A stretch of DNA of 64,000 nt from Aurifilum marmelostoma (Eukaryota > Ascomycota > Sordariomycetes > Diaporthales > Cryphonectriaceae), in assembly GCA_027559495.1 (NCBI GenBank), contig JAMXSV010000017.1:1-64000 (forward strand), given 5' to 3'. Below are positions 27,201-37,830 of this stretch, one piece after another. How positions within the stretch are numbered: position 1 is the first letter of the stretch; each line of letters opens with the position of its first letter. A program made the translations under genes and the position numbers. The notes beneath the pieces were generated by a model that worked only from the letters and a program-made list of their open reading frames with translations, ran no database searches and had not been told where the DNA came from.

Positions 27201-27959
27201 AAATAAAGCGCATATATAATTTTCTTAAATAACTACAAATAATCCTTCCTATTAATAATAATATTAAGATTTACTATTTAGCTATTGCCTTGCCTCTTTA
27301 AGCAGCAATCTAATTATATATATTAAGATCTTGCTAATTAAGGCTAAAGTTCTTAAAGATAACTAATTTTAGAATTAGGATCTTTGCAATTATATATAAG
27401 GCTATTAATATAGATATTAGGAAATTTATAGCAATTAAAATACTTAAATCTAAGCAAATAATATTTATATTACTTGCTATACTTAGATAAAAGATAAAGA
27501 TCCTTTTAAATACTAGCTATATATATTATTACTTTTAAATCTTAACTGCTATACTAATTAAATCTTAGCTATATATTATTAATTATTTCGAATTAGAAGG
27601 TTAGGATTAGCTATATAAAGAATAAGCAATATTTATAAGCTTTAAAGAGGGCAGCTTGCACTTTCTAATGCTAAATAGGAATATTATATTATATAAGACT
27701 ATTGCCTATTAGATTCTTTTTTAAATGCTTTAAGCACTTAATTATTTAATATTAATTAAGATTATTTATTAGGATATAAAACTAGAGAATATTCTCTATT
27801 TAAAAAAGCTAAATAGCTAATATATCTTTTAGCTTAGGGATTTTAGCCTTTCTAGCTAATTTGCCCTAGCAAAAAATTTTATTAGTACTTATCTTTATAT
27901 AGCTTCTAAATTATTTAATAAGGCTCTATTTAGGCACTAGAATAAGATTAATATTTAAT

Positions 27960-28456
27960 CTCTTTTTATTATTATACTATAAATGCTTAATCTTAATAAT
28001 TTCTAAGACTAAAGTAGAGACTTTAAGACTCTATATAAAGCGCAGTATATAGCCTTAGAGAGGGCAAAGCAAGTAGAAGTTTTAGAAAGCATAGCGCAGA
28101 CTGCTTTGCAAGAGCGCTAGTTAGCTGCTATAATGCTTATTAAGCATTTTAATAGAAAAGGGCTTAATATTTTAAGAAAGCAAATCTTAGCGCTTCCTTA
28201 AGTAGATTATTATTGCAAGGAACTAGCTTTTATTTTTGTATAGCATACTTTCTACTTTAATAGGATTCGATAGGCTTTGCTAGCTATACTAAGGGCTTTA
28301 TATTTATATATAGCAAAACCTCTACCTTATATAATAAGGAGCAATATTATTAAGCATTAAAGCAATATTATATAGAAAATTAAAAAAAGACTTTTTAGAG
28401 TACTTATAAATACCTTATAGATTATAGCTAAAGCTATATAAAGCAAATATAAATAA
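27960..28456 (+). pseudogene. Decayed reading frame of unknown family
   Basis: A single plus-strand frame stays protein-like for about 165 codons, broken only by TAA or TAG where Gln or Trp would fit. Readable segments include FKTLYKAQYIALERAKQVEV, LAAIMLIKHFNRKGLN, VDYYCKELAFIF and ALLAILRALYLYIAKPLPYI. The alternation of charged and hydrophobic residues is helix-rich. I cannot assign it to a transposase, polymerase or helicase family. It is probably part of a larger RIP-mutated element gene. Confidence 0.4.
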
Positions 28457-31400
28457 CTTAGTTTAGTTTATAATTTTTTATTAATTTTATTTATTTTATT
28501 TTATTAATCTATAATTTTATATAGGACTAGAGATCTTTATTATTCTCTTTGCCTTTTAATCCTTTAGCACTATAATATTATAGTCTTGCTCTTTCTGAAA
28601 ATATTTAGGATTAGTTATAAGGGGCTATAGAAAACCTTTTACTTTATAATGCACTTTTACTTTCTCCAAAAATATAAAGTTTTATATTATGCAAAGCAGA
28701 GATATAAAGGGCTCTTAGTTTAAATCCTAGTCTAGCAAGAGTATTTTTCTTTATATTATTAACTCTAGGAAATGCTAAATAATATAGCTATTATAGCTAT
28801 TAGATGCAGATATTTTTAGAAGCTTATTAGCTCTTTACTAGCTTTGCGCTTAATGCTTAAAACTATATTAGAAGAGTAGACTAGTAGTAAGGTAAGGCCT
28901 TTCTTAAGTAAATAATTAGAAATCTAGATAATATATATATGCTAGGATATATAATTTTTAAAGTATGCTGCTTCTCTATCTTGCTTTTTATAGAGTAGAT
29001 AAGAAAGCAAGCTTAATAATTGCTAAAAATAAGCATAAATATATATAATAAGATCCTTCTAAGTTAAAAAGGCGCTATAGAATAAATAATAATTTATAGG
29101 CTAAAGGCTATATTATATAGAGATATAGAAAATATAGATTTTAATACTTAGATTATCTATATTAGGGGATACTAGGCAAATAATATATTTGCACTTATTA
29201 GCAAAAAAGCTGCTATTATAATTATTATTAATATAATGCATAAAACTATTAAGAGAGACTTAGCTATTATAGATTATATATATAATCTAAATAGCTATAT
29301 TAGCCCTTAGGATAAGAGCGCTAATAAGGCGCTTAGGAAAGTTAGAGATATACTGCTTGCTATAGACTATTTTTATATAATTGCTTTACTAAAATAGCAT
29401 TTATATAATAAATAAAGATAAGCTAAGATATTTGCATTTAGAGCATTAAAATAGAGTAAATAAGATTGCTTAGTATATTTATATATATCTTATTAATTTA
29501 TTATACTACTTAAAGCTTAGCTAGTAAATAAAATAGATAGGCTTAAAATTTATTGCCTTTTTATCTATAAGATTAAAGGCAAGTATAAGCGCTTAAAGCT
29601 TTTCTTATATTAAGATTATATTCTAGTATAAGTTAATTATTTTATTATCTTTGCTAATTACCTATAAGGCTATAGATTAAGCTTTCTAGCTTAAGTTTGC
29701 AGAAGCTAGGAATAATAGGCTGCAAGATAGCTATAAGATTAACTTATAGCTGCTCTCTATATAGAAAACTAGCTATTGCATAGCTTTAAGCAATTTAGCC
29801 TTTGCTACTCTATTAAATATAATTGCTAATACTTATAAGCGCATTAGCCTATTAATATTTAGCCTTAAATATAGTCTTAAGCTAATATAGTACTAATAGA
29901 GGTCTTCCTATAAATCTTAAAGGCTAGCATAATTATTTTTTTACTATAGCTATATAATTTATTAGAAGTATAAGTCTTGCTACTTTAGAAGCTCTTATTT
30001 ATAGAAATATTCCTGCTAATATCTTACTATGCCTTTTGCTTATTTAGTCTTTTGTGTATTAGCGCTCTTTGCTTTTAAGAAGTTAACTTTATTAAGAAGC
30101 TATTATATAGTAGGGCTTATTTTAATTTTGCTAATTTAGTATTGCATAAGATAAATAGGGGCATTAGGATTAATATACTGCAAAATGCTATAAAGAGAGA
30201 TTGCTTTCTCTAATTCTGCAAGCTTGCTAAAGTATATTCTTAAAAGGTTAATCTAAATATTCTAGCTCTAATAATTTTTTTAAAAAATTACTTTTATATT
30301 TCCTATAATCTAAAAGCGCTTAGTATTAATTATATACTCTATTTAAAGCTTATAAAACTATAATCTTTACTATAATAAGAAGAGAAAAGGCAGAGGGCAG
30401 AAAGATAGGGAAATTATATAGTTAAGTGAGAGGAGGGGGGAGGGGGTTAGTAAAAAGCTAATTTACTATTAATAGTTTTTCTAGCACTAATATAAAATAA
30501 ATATAGCTGCACTATCTTCTTATAGCTAGCAATTATATAAAGCTAATACTAAAGTAGATTAAAGATTATATAGTTTAATGCTATTATATATTTGCTAAGT
30601 ATCTTCTTTTTCTATTCTAGAATAGTAAAGCTATTACTATTAATAATTAGCTAATATATTATATCCTTTAAGCACTTAAAGAGTATCTAGAATGCATCTT
30701 ACTGCTAAGCTTAGATAATAAAAAGGTAAATAAAGCAGAAAAGCAGAGTAGGAAGAAGTATAAAGTTAAGCTTAAAACTAGATTATAATTAGATTTATTA
30801 AGAACTCTTTATTAAATATTTAAGTTATAATATATATCTTTTTTAGTTTATTTTAATTAGGATAATAGCTCTCTTTAATTTATTATAGATTAAAGTTATA
30901 CTAATCTTAAAATATTAGCTGCCTAAATAGCTTTTATTTTACTATAATTATAATATAATATACTTTTACTAAATACTAAATAGCATTTTAGATTAATAAT
31001 TAATTAGGAAAAAGAAAAAGAGATATATATAAATTATAACTTAGTTTTATAGCATTATAGGAATATAATCTATATACTTCTATAATGCTTGCAAAAGTCT
31101 TTAAAGATCCTTAATTATTACTAATATCTTTTTATATTTGCTATTATTTTTTAAATTCTACTTTTCTTTTAATATAATAGCAATTTACTATATAAATATA
31201 TTAGTTATATAATCTAGTTGCAAAGGCTAGGTAGATAGTTAAGCTATAGGTAGAAGGGTAAAGGGAGTATAGTTTAAAGGGATAAGCAAGTTAAGAATAT
31301 AGGCAGAAAAGTAAAAGATAGTAAAGAAGAAAAATATAAATTAACTTTAGTAATATTCTAAAGCAGCTTATTATTAAGAGAATTATTTATACTTTAGAGG

Positions 31401-32249
31401 TAAGCAAGATATATTATAAATATATTAGTAAAAGCCTTTCTTTAAGGCCTTATAATCTTAGCCTTAGTAGTAATAATTAATATCTTAAATATTATAATTG
31501 CTATAGAAATATATATTATGCCTTTATATTTTATTTTAAAAGTAAAGTTTTAGATTTAGATAAGATAGCCTAAAAGTATAATATAATTATTAATAAAATT
31601 TAGAATAATAATTTTAAATATATAGTTATTCTAAATAATTTTTACTTAAAGCTTTTTATAATTAATATCTAAATGCCTTTTAAATATAAAGCTAATATTA
31701 AGTTAGCTTAGAAAGCTAAGGATTAAGATAGAATAAGAAAATAAGTATATTTATTTTAATTAGAAAATATTTAAGCGCAATTAGCCTTTATACTTAAAGC
31801 TACTTTATATAAGATATTATACTAAAAAACTTTTGCTTATATACTTCTATTATCTTTAAGCATTATATTAAATATATTAAAGTATAATATATTAGTCTTT
31901 ATATAGCTTATTATATAAACTAGAGCTAGTTAATATAATAGCAAAAGATTTAGAATGCTAAACTAAATGCAAGCTAAATAAGGATTCTTTTAAGAAGGAG
32001 GCAGTAGGAGAAGAATATATATATAGTATAGGGCATTGCAATTAAAGCATAAAAAAATATACTTAGAGTATTGCAAAAGTAGCAAAATGCAAAGATAAGC
32101 TAATAGCTTATTATATAAGAAATAAAATAAAGCGCAAAGAAATATATATGCAAATATAGAATAGGAATATAGTACTTCTAATAGATAAAAGCTTGCTTTG
32201 CTAAGCTTTATAAATATAAATAGCAATTAGGCTATTAGCGCTTAGCCTT

Positions 32250-33875
32250 CTTCTTCCCCCCCTTAAGCCCTTTAATTTAAGGACTACCCCCTAGCCTGCA
32301 CCCTACAGAAAGTAAAGTAGCAGCTAGCAAGGCTAAATAAGAGATTAAAATAGAAGGCAAATGGAAGGGAGCGAAGGGAGCTGAGGGATTGTAGCTAGGA
32401 AGCTGGGGCTTAAGCCGGGTCGGGACCACCTAAAAGGAGGGAACGCTGCTATACCGTATCTGGAGGAGCTGAGTCATCGGGGAAGGTGCAGCGATTTTCT
32501 GACTCCGCTCCACCTTGTGTTATTTTGAGTTAGTCGCTGGAAAGACATCTGGTCGGCTTTCGCTTCTCGCTGGGAAGGCCACATACTTGTGCATCTTATC
32601 TACGCCTTAGATCGACGATAAGGACTGTACTCCATTTCTTTTGTCTTTCCTTTCTTGCTCTATTTCTTTCTGCCCCTTTCCTTCCTTATGCCCTGCCTGG
32701 GCGCGAGACCACCCTGGGGCAGCCAGTAATATTCGCGCCTGACGGCAAACCTGCAGCTGATATGCCGAAGTCTTGGCGACAATAATAGATGAGCTCATGA
32801 TCACTTGATATGGGATCTGAGGAGCCAGCCCGAGGTGAAGACCAAGCAGCCCATGACTTGTAGCCAGAGTGCTTAGTATGAACAGATAGAGCATGGTCAG
32901 ATTCACGACCAGATCATCAGCGTCGGACCTATCGGAAAACGCGAATGCCCTAGATTACCATAGCAAAGGCATCCGGCAGCCGGCACGCGACCGAAACTAG
33001 CCAAAACGATCTCTTTGTGAGCAGGCGGTGAGATGTCCATTAGGAACCACTCTAACGAAGACTTGCATGGACTTTCCACATTGCCGTGTCTCAGGTGACG
33101 GATAGCAGGACCCTGACTGATTTGATCCGGACCCTTGAATTTATGGTATTGCAACCACGGAAGTGAGAAGGTGGCTGTCGTGGCATATCATATGTGGACG
33201 GGATTCGAGGCGGAAGTCAATCCCATCCCGCATAGCTCATGCCCGCACCAATTATTAATCATCCTGAAGAGCCATTTCAACTGCAGTCGACTTGGCGGCG
33301 AACAAGTCTCTGACTTTCCGCCCACCCTCATAGGGGCATAGTGATACATACGACCGGCAGAAAGAAGTCCCAAGCCCCCCCCCCCTCCTTTGTGTATCTG
33401 AACACGACCGTGGGTCCATTCTACAGTTGGATCCATTATGAAAGGCGTTCTCAGAAATAGACTACAATAATTCCCTCAAGGTTTCACGATGTCCACAATC
33501 GTGCATGAGATACCCTATATCTATTCAGCCTGATACTCCCTGGAACCACTTTAGCACTTTCTATATGCGTGCCGAGCCTCGCCTAGGTAGCAAGGTGGCA
33601 CGTGGTCCAGTCGGCGTTGTTCCCATATAGGCAATCCGCCAGATCCTCAATACGACAGGGATCTCTGAGTAATACACTGAGTGGTGCTTTGATTAGGTAT
33701 TAGGCACTTGAGGTTGTCCCAGATCTCGGCATTGTGCACTGTTTTCCTTCAGCAAATATTCAGTCCCAGCCTCAAGTGTGTCAGTCTTTTCAGGGCATGC
33801 ACTGGGAGCCTACACCTCACTCCAATATCAACTTCAAGGTGACGCAATGCACGTGTGCGGCGCGTTGCGTACAGC
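32250..33875. other. Boundary of the AT-rich block and gene-free promoter side of the regulator
   Basis: Composition changes within about 100 bp near 32,250-32,350 from RIP-like AT-rich DNA to ordinary balanced DNA with normal CG content. Several short frames exist on both strands. One, at 32,607-32,906 on the minus strand, begins with a signal-peptide-like hydrophobic stretch but becomes low-complexity, and I do not accept it as a gene. A C-rich homopolymer lies near 33,377. The right part should hold the promoter of the Zn2Cys6 gene. Confidence 0.5.
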
Positions 33876-35135
33876 ATGAATACGGTGATTCAGGTTGACC
33901 CGTCGCTTCAAGCACAGGTCCGGCGAGCATGCGATACATGTCACAGGAACAAGGTCAAGTGTATACGCGACTGCGATAGCAAAAATGGGCACTGCCAACG
34001 ATGTCAACAATCCGGCAACACCTGTGTCTTTAGCGTCGCGAAGAGAAGCAAACGCCAGAACCATGCTTTGCTCAGGACTCAGAAAGCCTCGAAGATGAAC
34101 AAGGAAAACGTTGGTACCAGGGTTGAGTCTGTGACTTCGAAGGGTCGAGGTGAGAATGTTCTAGCAATCTACACTTGCGGGTTCTGGCTGACTCCAGGCT
34201 CTGTAGCGATAGCGTTTGCCGAGAGCACAAATGCGATCCCGTCACGTAACATATCGATAAACTCTGTTGAACCAATCGAGAAATCCGATGTTGGAGTGAA
34301 TGGTCTCGGCCATCTTCTTCGATCACAGCCAAACAACACTGTGTTATTCCCGTTGATGGGTTCTTCACCAGAAACTCATCGCGAAACACAACCCTCACTT
34401 CGGACTGGAGCAGATCGAGACGCAATCCAGCTATCCGGCTCAGCGTCTGTGGATAAATTAGATCTTGTTTCCTGGACGGTCAAGATGACTGACCTCAATG
34501 CGCTTATGACCCAGCATTTGAAGGAAGTCCCCCGCATGAAGCTAGCGGCCAACGTGGGACTCGTCCCAGGATGTGAGGTCGTTCCACGCAGAGCCCTTTA
34601 CCTGGATTTACTCAAGTTTACTAGGGGTTCAGAAGACCTGGCTCATTTACTTACGCGAACGTTGGAACAGCTACCACCCAGTCCAAGACAGATGGACTAT
34701 CTGATAAAGAAAAGTCCGCCGCAGTCATCACCTCATGCGTTGTCCCTTGACCCGGCATCGGAATTGTTGATGATCTCTACGTATCTGCGATTCGTTGAGG
34801 TTCTTCACAATCTGTTACATCAGATACAAGAGCAGTTCAAAGAGCGCCAGGGTCAGGGCGGCATGCAGTCATCTCTTTATAACGATGAGCTTCATTCGAC
34901 CATTGGCTGGATCGATTGCAGCTTCTCACGTGTTCAGCATCTCGTTCAGAAGATAATGTCACCTAAGGATACGTCTGGTTATAGAGGTGGATTCGACTCT
35001 TTTGGAGGAGTCACATTAGCAATCGTACCAGACTTGGCTCTGCAAGCTATCCGTGTGCGAGAAGCGACGATTTCCTCACTTCTGGCTGAGATCAGACTGG
35101 ATATGTCAGAAAATAACCTTACGGCTTCCGGGTGA
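33876..35135 (+). CDS. Zn(II)2Cys6 fungal transcription factor
   Basis: The protein should be a sequence-specific nuclear DNA-binding regulator. Near the N-terminus it carries RRACDTCHRNKVKC...GHCQRCQQSGNTC, that is C-X2-C-X6-C-X10-C-X2-C-X6-C, the binuclear zinc cluster of the Gal4/AflR class, followed by a basic KRSKR stretch. I chose the ATG at 33,876; another in frame at 33,855 would add seven residues. The rest (about 330 residues) has no domain I recognise and is short for the family, with an AflR-like layout and no obvious fungal_trans middle domain. A 48-nt segment (34,150-34,197) has GTGAGA, a CTGAC branch-like word and CAG, so it may be an in-frame intron. A different frame remains protein-like past the stop (to about 35,301), so the true 3' end may differ or the gene may be frameshifted. 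It is the first gene beside the decayed block. Its targets are unknown. Confidence 0.75.
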   Translation: MNTVIQVDPSLQAQVRRACDTCHRNKVKCIRDCDSKNGHCQRCQQSGNTCVFSVAKRSKRQNHALLRTQKASKMNKENVGTRVESVTSKGRGENVLAIYTCGFWLTPGSVAIAFAESTNAIPSRNISINSVEPIEKSDVGVNGLGHLLRSQPNNTVLFPLMGSSPETHRETQPSLRTGADRDAIQLSGSASVDKLDLVSWTVKMTDLNALMTQHLKEVPRMKLAANVGLVPGCEVVPRRALYLDLLKFTRGSEDLAHLLTRTLEQLPPSPRQMDYLIKKSPPQSSPHALSLDPASELLMISTYLRFVEVLHNLLHQIQEQFKERQGQGGMQSSLYNDELHSTIGWIDCSFSRVQHLVQKIMSPKDTSGYRGGFDSFGGVTLAIVPDLALQAIRVREATISSLLAEIRLDMSENNLTASG

Positions 35136-35301
35136 GATTGAAACGGTTAAGAATGGAGATACACGACAGCAAATCATTCACTCTAAGAGCCAAGATCTCC
35201 AGCTCCTGCTCAAAGGCCTGATAAACGCTAGAGATATGTTCAGTGTTGCAGGGCAGCAAAACAACATATTGGGGAGGAAGATGCCGAAATCAAGGTTATG
35301 A

Positions 35302-37830
35302 ATGGACGGACAAGTCAAATTAAGTTGATCACTTATATCTAGCTTTGGGAATACAGCTACAATTCTCTGGTTGAGCTTTCAAGCCATATACATTCGTACT
35401 ACTACTGCCGCGTAGAAGACAATCAGATTGGAGCTTACCGTTCTCTTGTGCGAATTAATTACTTGTTTCTACCTAATGGATACTATAGCAATATGAATCT
35501 TGACTTCCGATCTACGGCATTGGATGAGTGGATTTCCCTGCTACCTGCTTGCTGGAGGATAAAACTTCTCATCTTATTCAAAGTGCGCATGCATAACGCT
35601 AGTCATATTGTGAAAAGGACAATAGATACCTGGCACTGAGCTTACCACAATCTTTCCAGGTAAGATCACGAGATTCCAAATTATTAAGTATCACAGCTGC
35701 GACAGCCACGAGGCACAAGTATGATGGTTTACCCTAACTGCTACCTCTATAGATTGTCCCCATTTCTTTCCCCTAGGCTTCTTGACAATGCTCAAGGTAA
35801 GCGGAGGACCTGCGCATGAATTCTCAAAGAAAATCTGGCAAATAACTCTGCAAAGCTGGCTGTCCCCAGCAAAATCAGTAATAACCAGACACTCGAACAA
35901 TCACGAACTAATCACTTAATGCGGTCATACACGTCCAGATGCAGCATTGCGTCAGCTGCAAATGGACCAAGAAAGGGTGAGAACGATAAGATGGGTTGTA
36001 TATTTTCGAATGTTTAGATACTAATGCGCGGTTGGATCCAGTCAGTCATAGCAGACATCATGCTCGAATAAGGTCTTGTTGGCCTAGTTTCTCACTATCA
36101 AGTCTGTCATTGCGTGAGTGAGGTCATGGAAACTGCCCCACTGGACCAGATCCTCATAAATTTGTCAATCAGTATGTGAATCTATCATTCTAGATGCATA
36201 GAGCTAATATACCTTCACGTCATCAATATACTCCAATAAGAGCCTACGTAGTAATTAAATTTACTGAAAATTTCTATCCTTTAAAAAGGTTAATAGCCAC
36301 TTGCTACATTGGCAGCAGGATAGGGTTTCTCTTCCTCTTTCCTTTCTGTCTGACCAGTGCTGACAGCCAAAGACTCCCTTAGAAGATGATCTAACTGGTG
36401 CATGATGTCCAATCATTTTGTATCGCCTTTAACAACATGTTCACCTTTTGATACACCTAGACGAAAGTGTTGTAATTTCGGCTTCTCTCAGCATGTGGGC
36501 AAATCAATAGATGCAATCTTCATTCTGGGTACCTTTAAGCTTCTTTTGCCAAACCTCCTACTGAATTTGGAGATATTCTGTTTGTGTAAACTTTATGTCT
36601 GATGCATGCGTCACAAGGACTTGCTATTCGAGTTGAGTACAGCAACAACATTCTTTTCCGAGAGCCGCCAATTTTGCAGAATGTGAGCTGGATTCTTCTC
36701 CTCGATTGCATTCATATCTTTCTATTGGTGATCCGTGGTCCTATGATCTCGACACCCTCTTGCTCGAGCCAATTCTTGCTGGAGACAATGACTCATTCCA
36801 AAGTTGTGATTGTGCATCATCCAGGCTCTTAAGTGATCAAATCACTAAGACTTGCCGAAATTGGAAGCATTGAGGTGTCATCTATCATTGCTAGGTATGA
36901 ATGACTACCGTCAGCTGGATTTATAAGTACATGAAGTGTATATATTAGTGATATATCGATTGATGATGTTTCATTTGTTCTTTCTAAGTGGTGCATGCAA
37001 GTACATGGGATAGGAGGTGTAGCCTTGTCAGCAAGGCTGATATGTAACATAAACCGCAAAATCAGTTTTTACAGGATAAAGCTGGCGGTCTCACTCAAAT
37101 ACCGGACCCAATCTAATTGAACCGCGTCTCGTATACTGATGCATTCTCCCATATTTCGGATCAATATACAGAGTATCCAAGGTCTTCCTCGTCATGACCA
37201 CCACCATGACCACCACCACCCATACATAGCACTTCAGTGCCTGGCAAAATTTAGTTTCGGAGAGACTGCTCACACCTCCGTTGCAGACCATGATACGGCA
37301 AAATGTGTTCTCGCCACACGTGATGAACAATCACATACCCCATGCTGTAGGCCCATGTGGCGCTGGAGCATATGAATATTATCAGTCAGTTCATCAAAAG
37401 GAAATTAGATTTGCACAAGGGTTCGATCGTCGGGGTCGCGGCTGAGACCTCCCAGAAAACCCTTCCCCTTCCCCGGAGCTTTGAGCATTTTCGATGATCT
37501 ACGTCTGATTAAATTGTGAAGGCTGTGGATCTTCGGTGCGGTTTCATTAATTTTACACTGCCCAAGCACCAGGGGTCTTCAACAAACTGTTTTTCCTGGG
37601 CGAGGCACTCGATCGTCTCCACCCCTGAAATTTATTTATACCCAAGGCTCCAAAAGTGAGTCAAACCCGAAATACGAAACGCACCAAGACAGCATGTGCT
37701 TCTAGAAAAGGGCCGAGGAACACCAAAAAAAGGAAACGTTTTGTTTCTTTGTGTTTGTGTTGAATAGACGATGAGAGCAATTTCAAATACCAACGCCTCT
37801 TCGGGCGTTCCGGAAGATCTGCACTTTTTC
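35302..37830. other. Gene-free stretch, moderately AT-rich
   Basis: I see only short frames without recognisable domains or convincing splice structure. Composition is intermediate, and CA and TG occur in all contexts, so this is not RIP-decayed like the left block. At about 37,195-37,230 there is an imperfect CCACCATGAC repeat. The stretch could hold a short or noncoding gene that sequence reading alone cannot show. Confidence 0.4.

Larger units (their letters stand above)
1..32250. repeat. AT-rich, RIP-like decayed block with no intact gene
   Basis: This whole stretch is AT-rich and has essentially no open reading frame longer than about 100 codons. CG dinucleotides are rare. In a hand-read sample (9,961-10,380) all ten CA dinucleotides are GCA and all six TG dinucleotides are TGC. 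Where coding can be guessed, stops fall where Gln, Arg or Trp codons are expected, as C-to-T or G-to-A change would produce. This fits repeat-induced point mutation, the premeiotic process of many ascomycetes that mutates duplicated DNA. The left 4.3 kb is less decayed than the rest. Named elements inside are listed separately; elsewhere in the block I could not identify a family. It could be a transposon nest, a centromere-proximal or a subtelomeric AT isochore. Confidence 0.85.

Noticed and set aside
31990..32226. 78-codon minus-strand hydrophobic frame
   Set aside because: Leu/Tyr/Ile-rich content follows from AT-rich codons; looks like composition, not a membrane protein gene.
32607..32906. 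Minus-strand frame with signal-peptide-like start
   Set aside because: The rest is low-complexity Lys/Glu-rich without a domain, and no splice partner is evident. Too weak to call.
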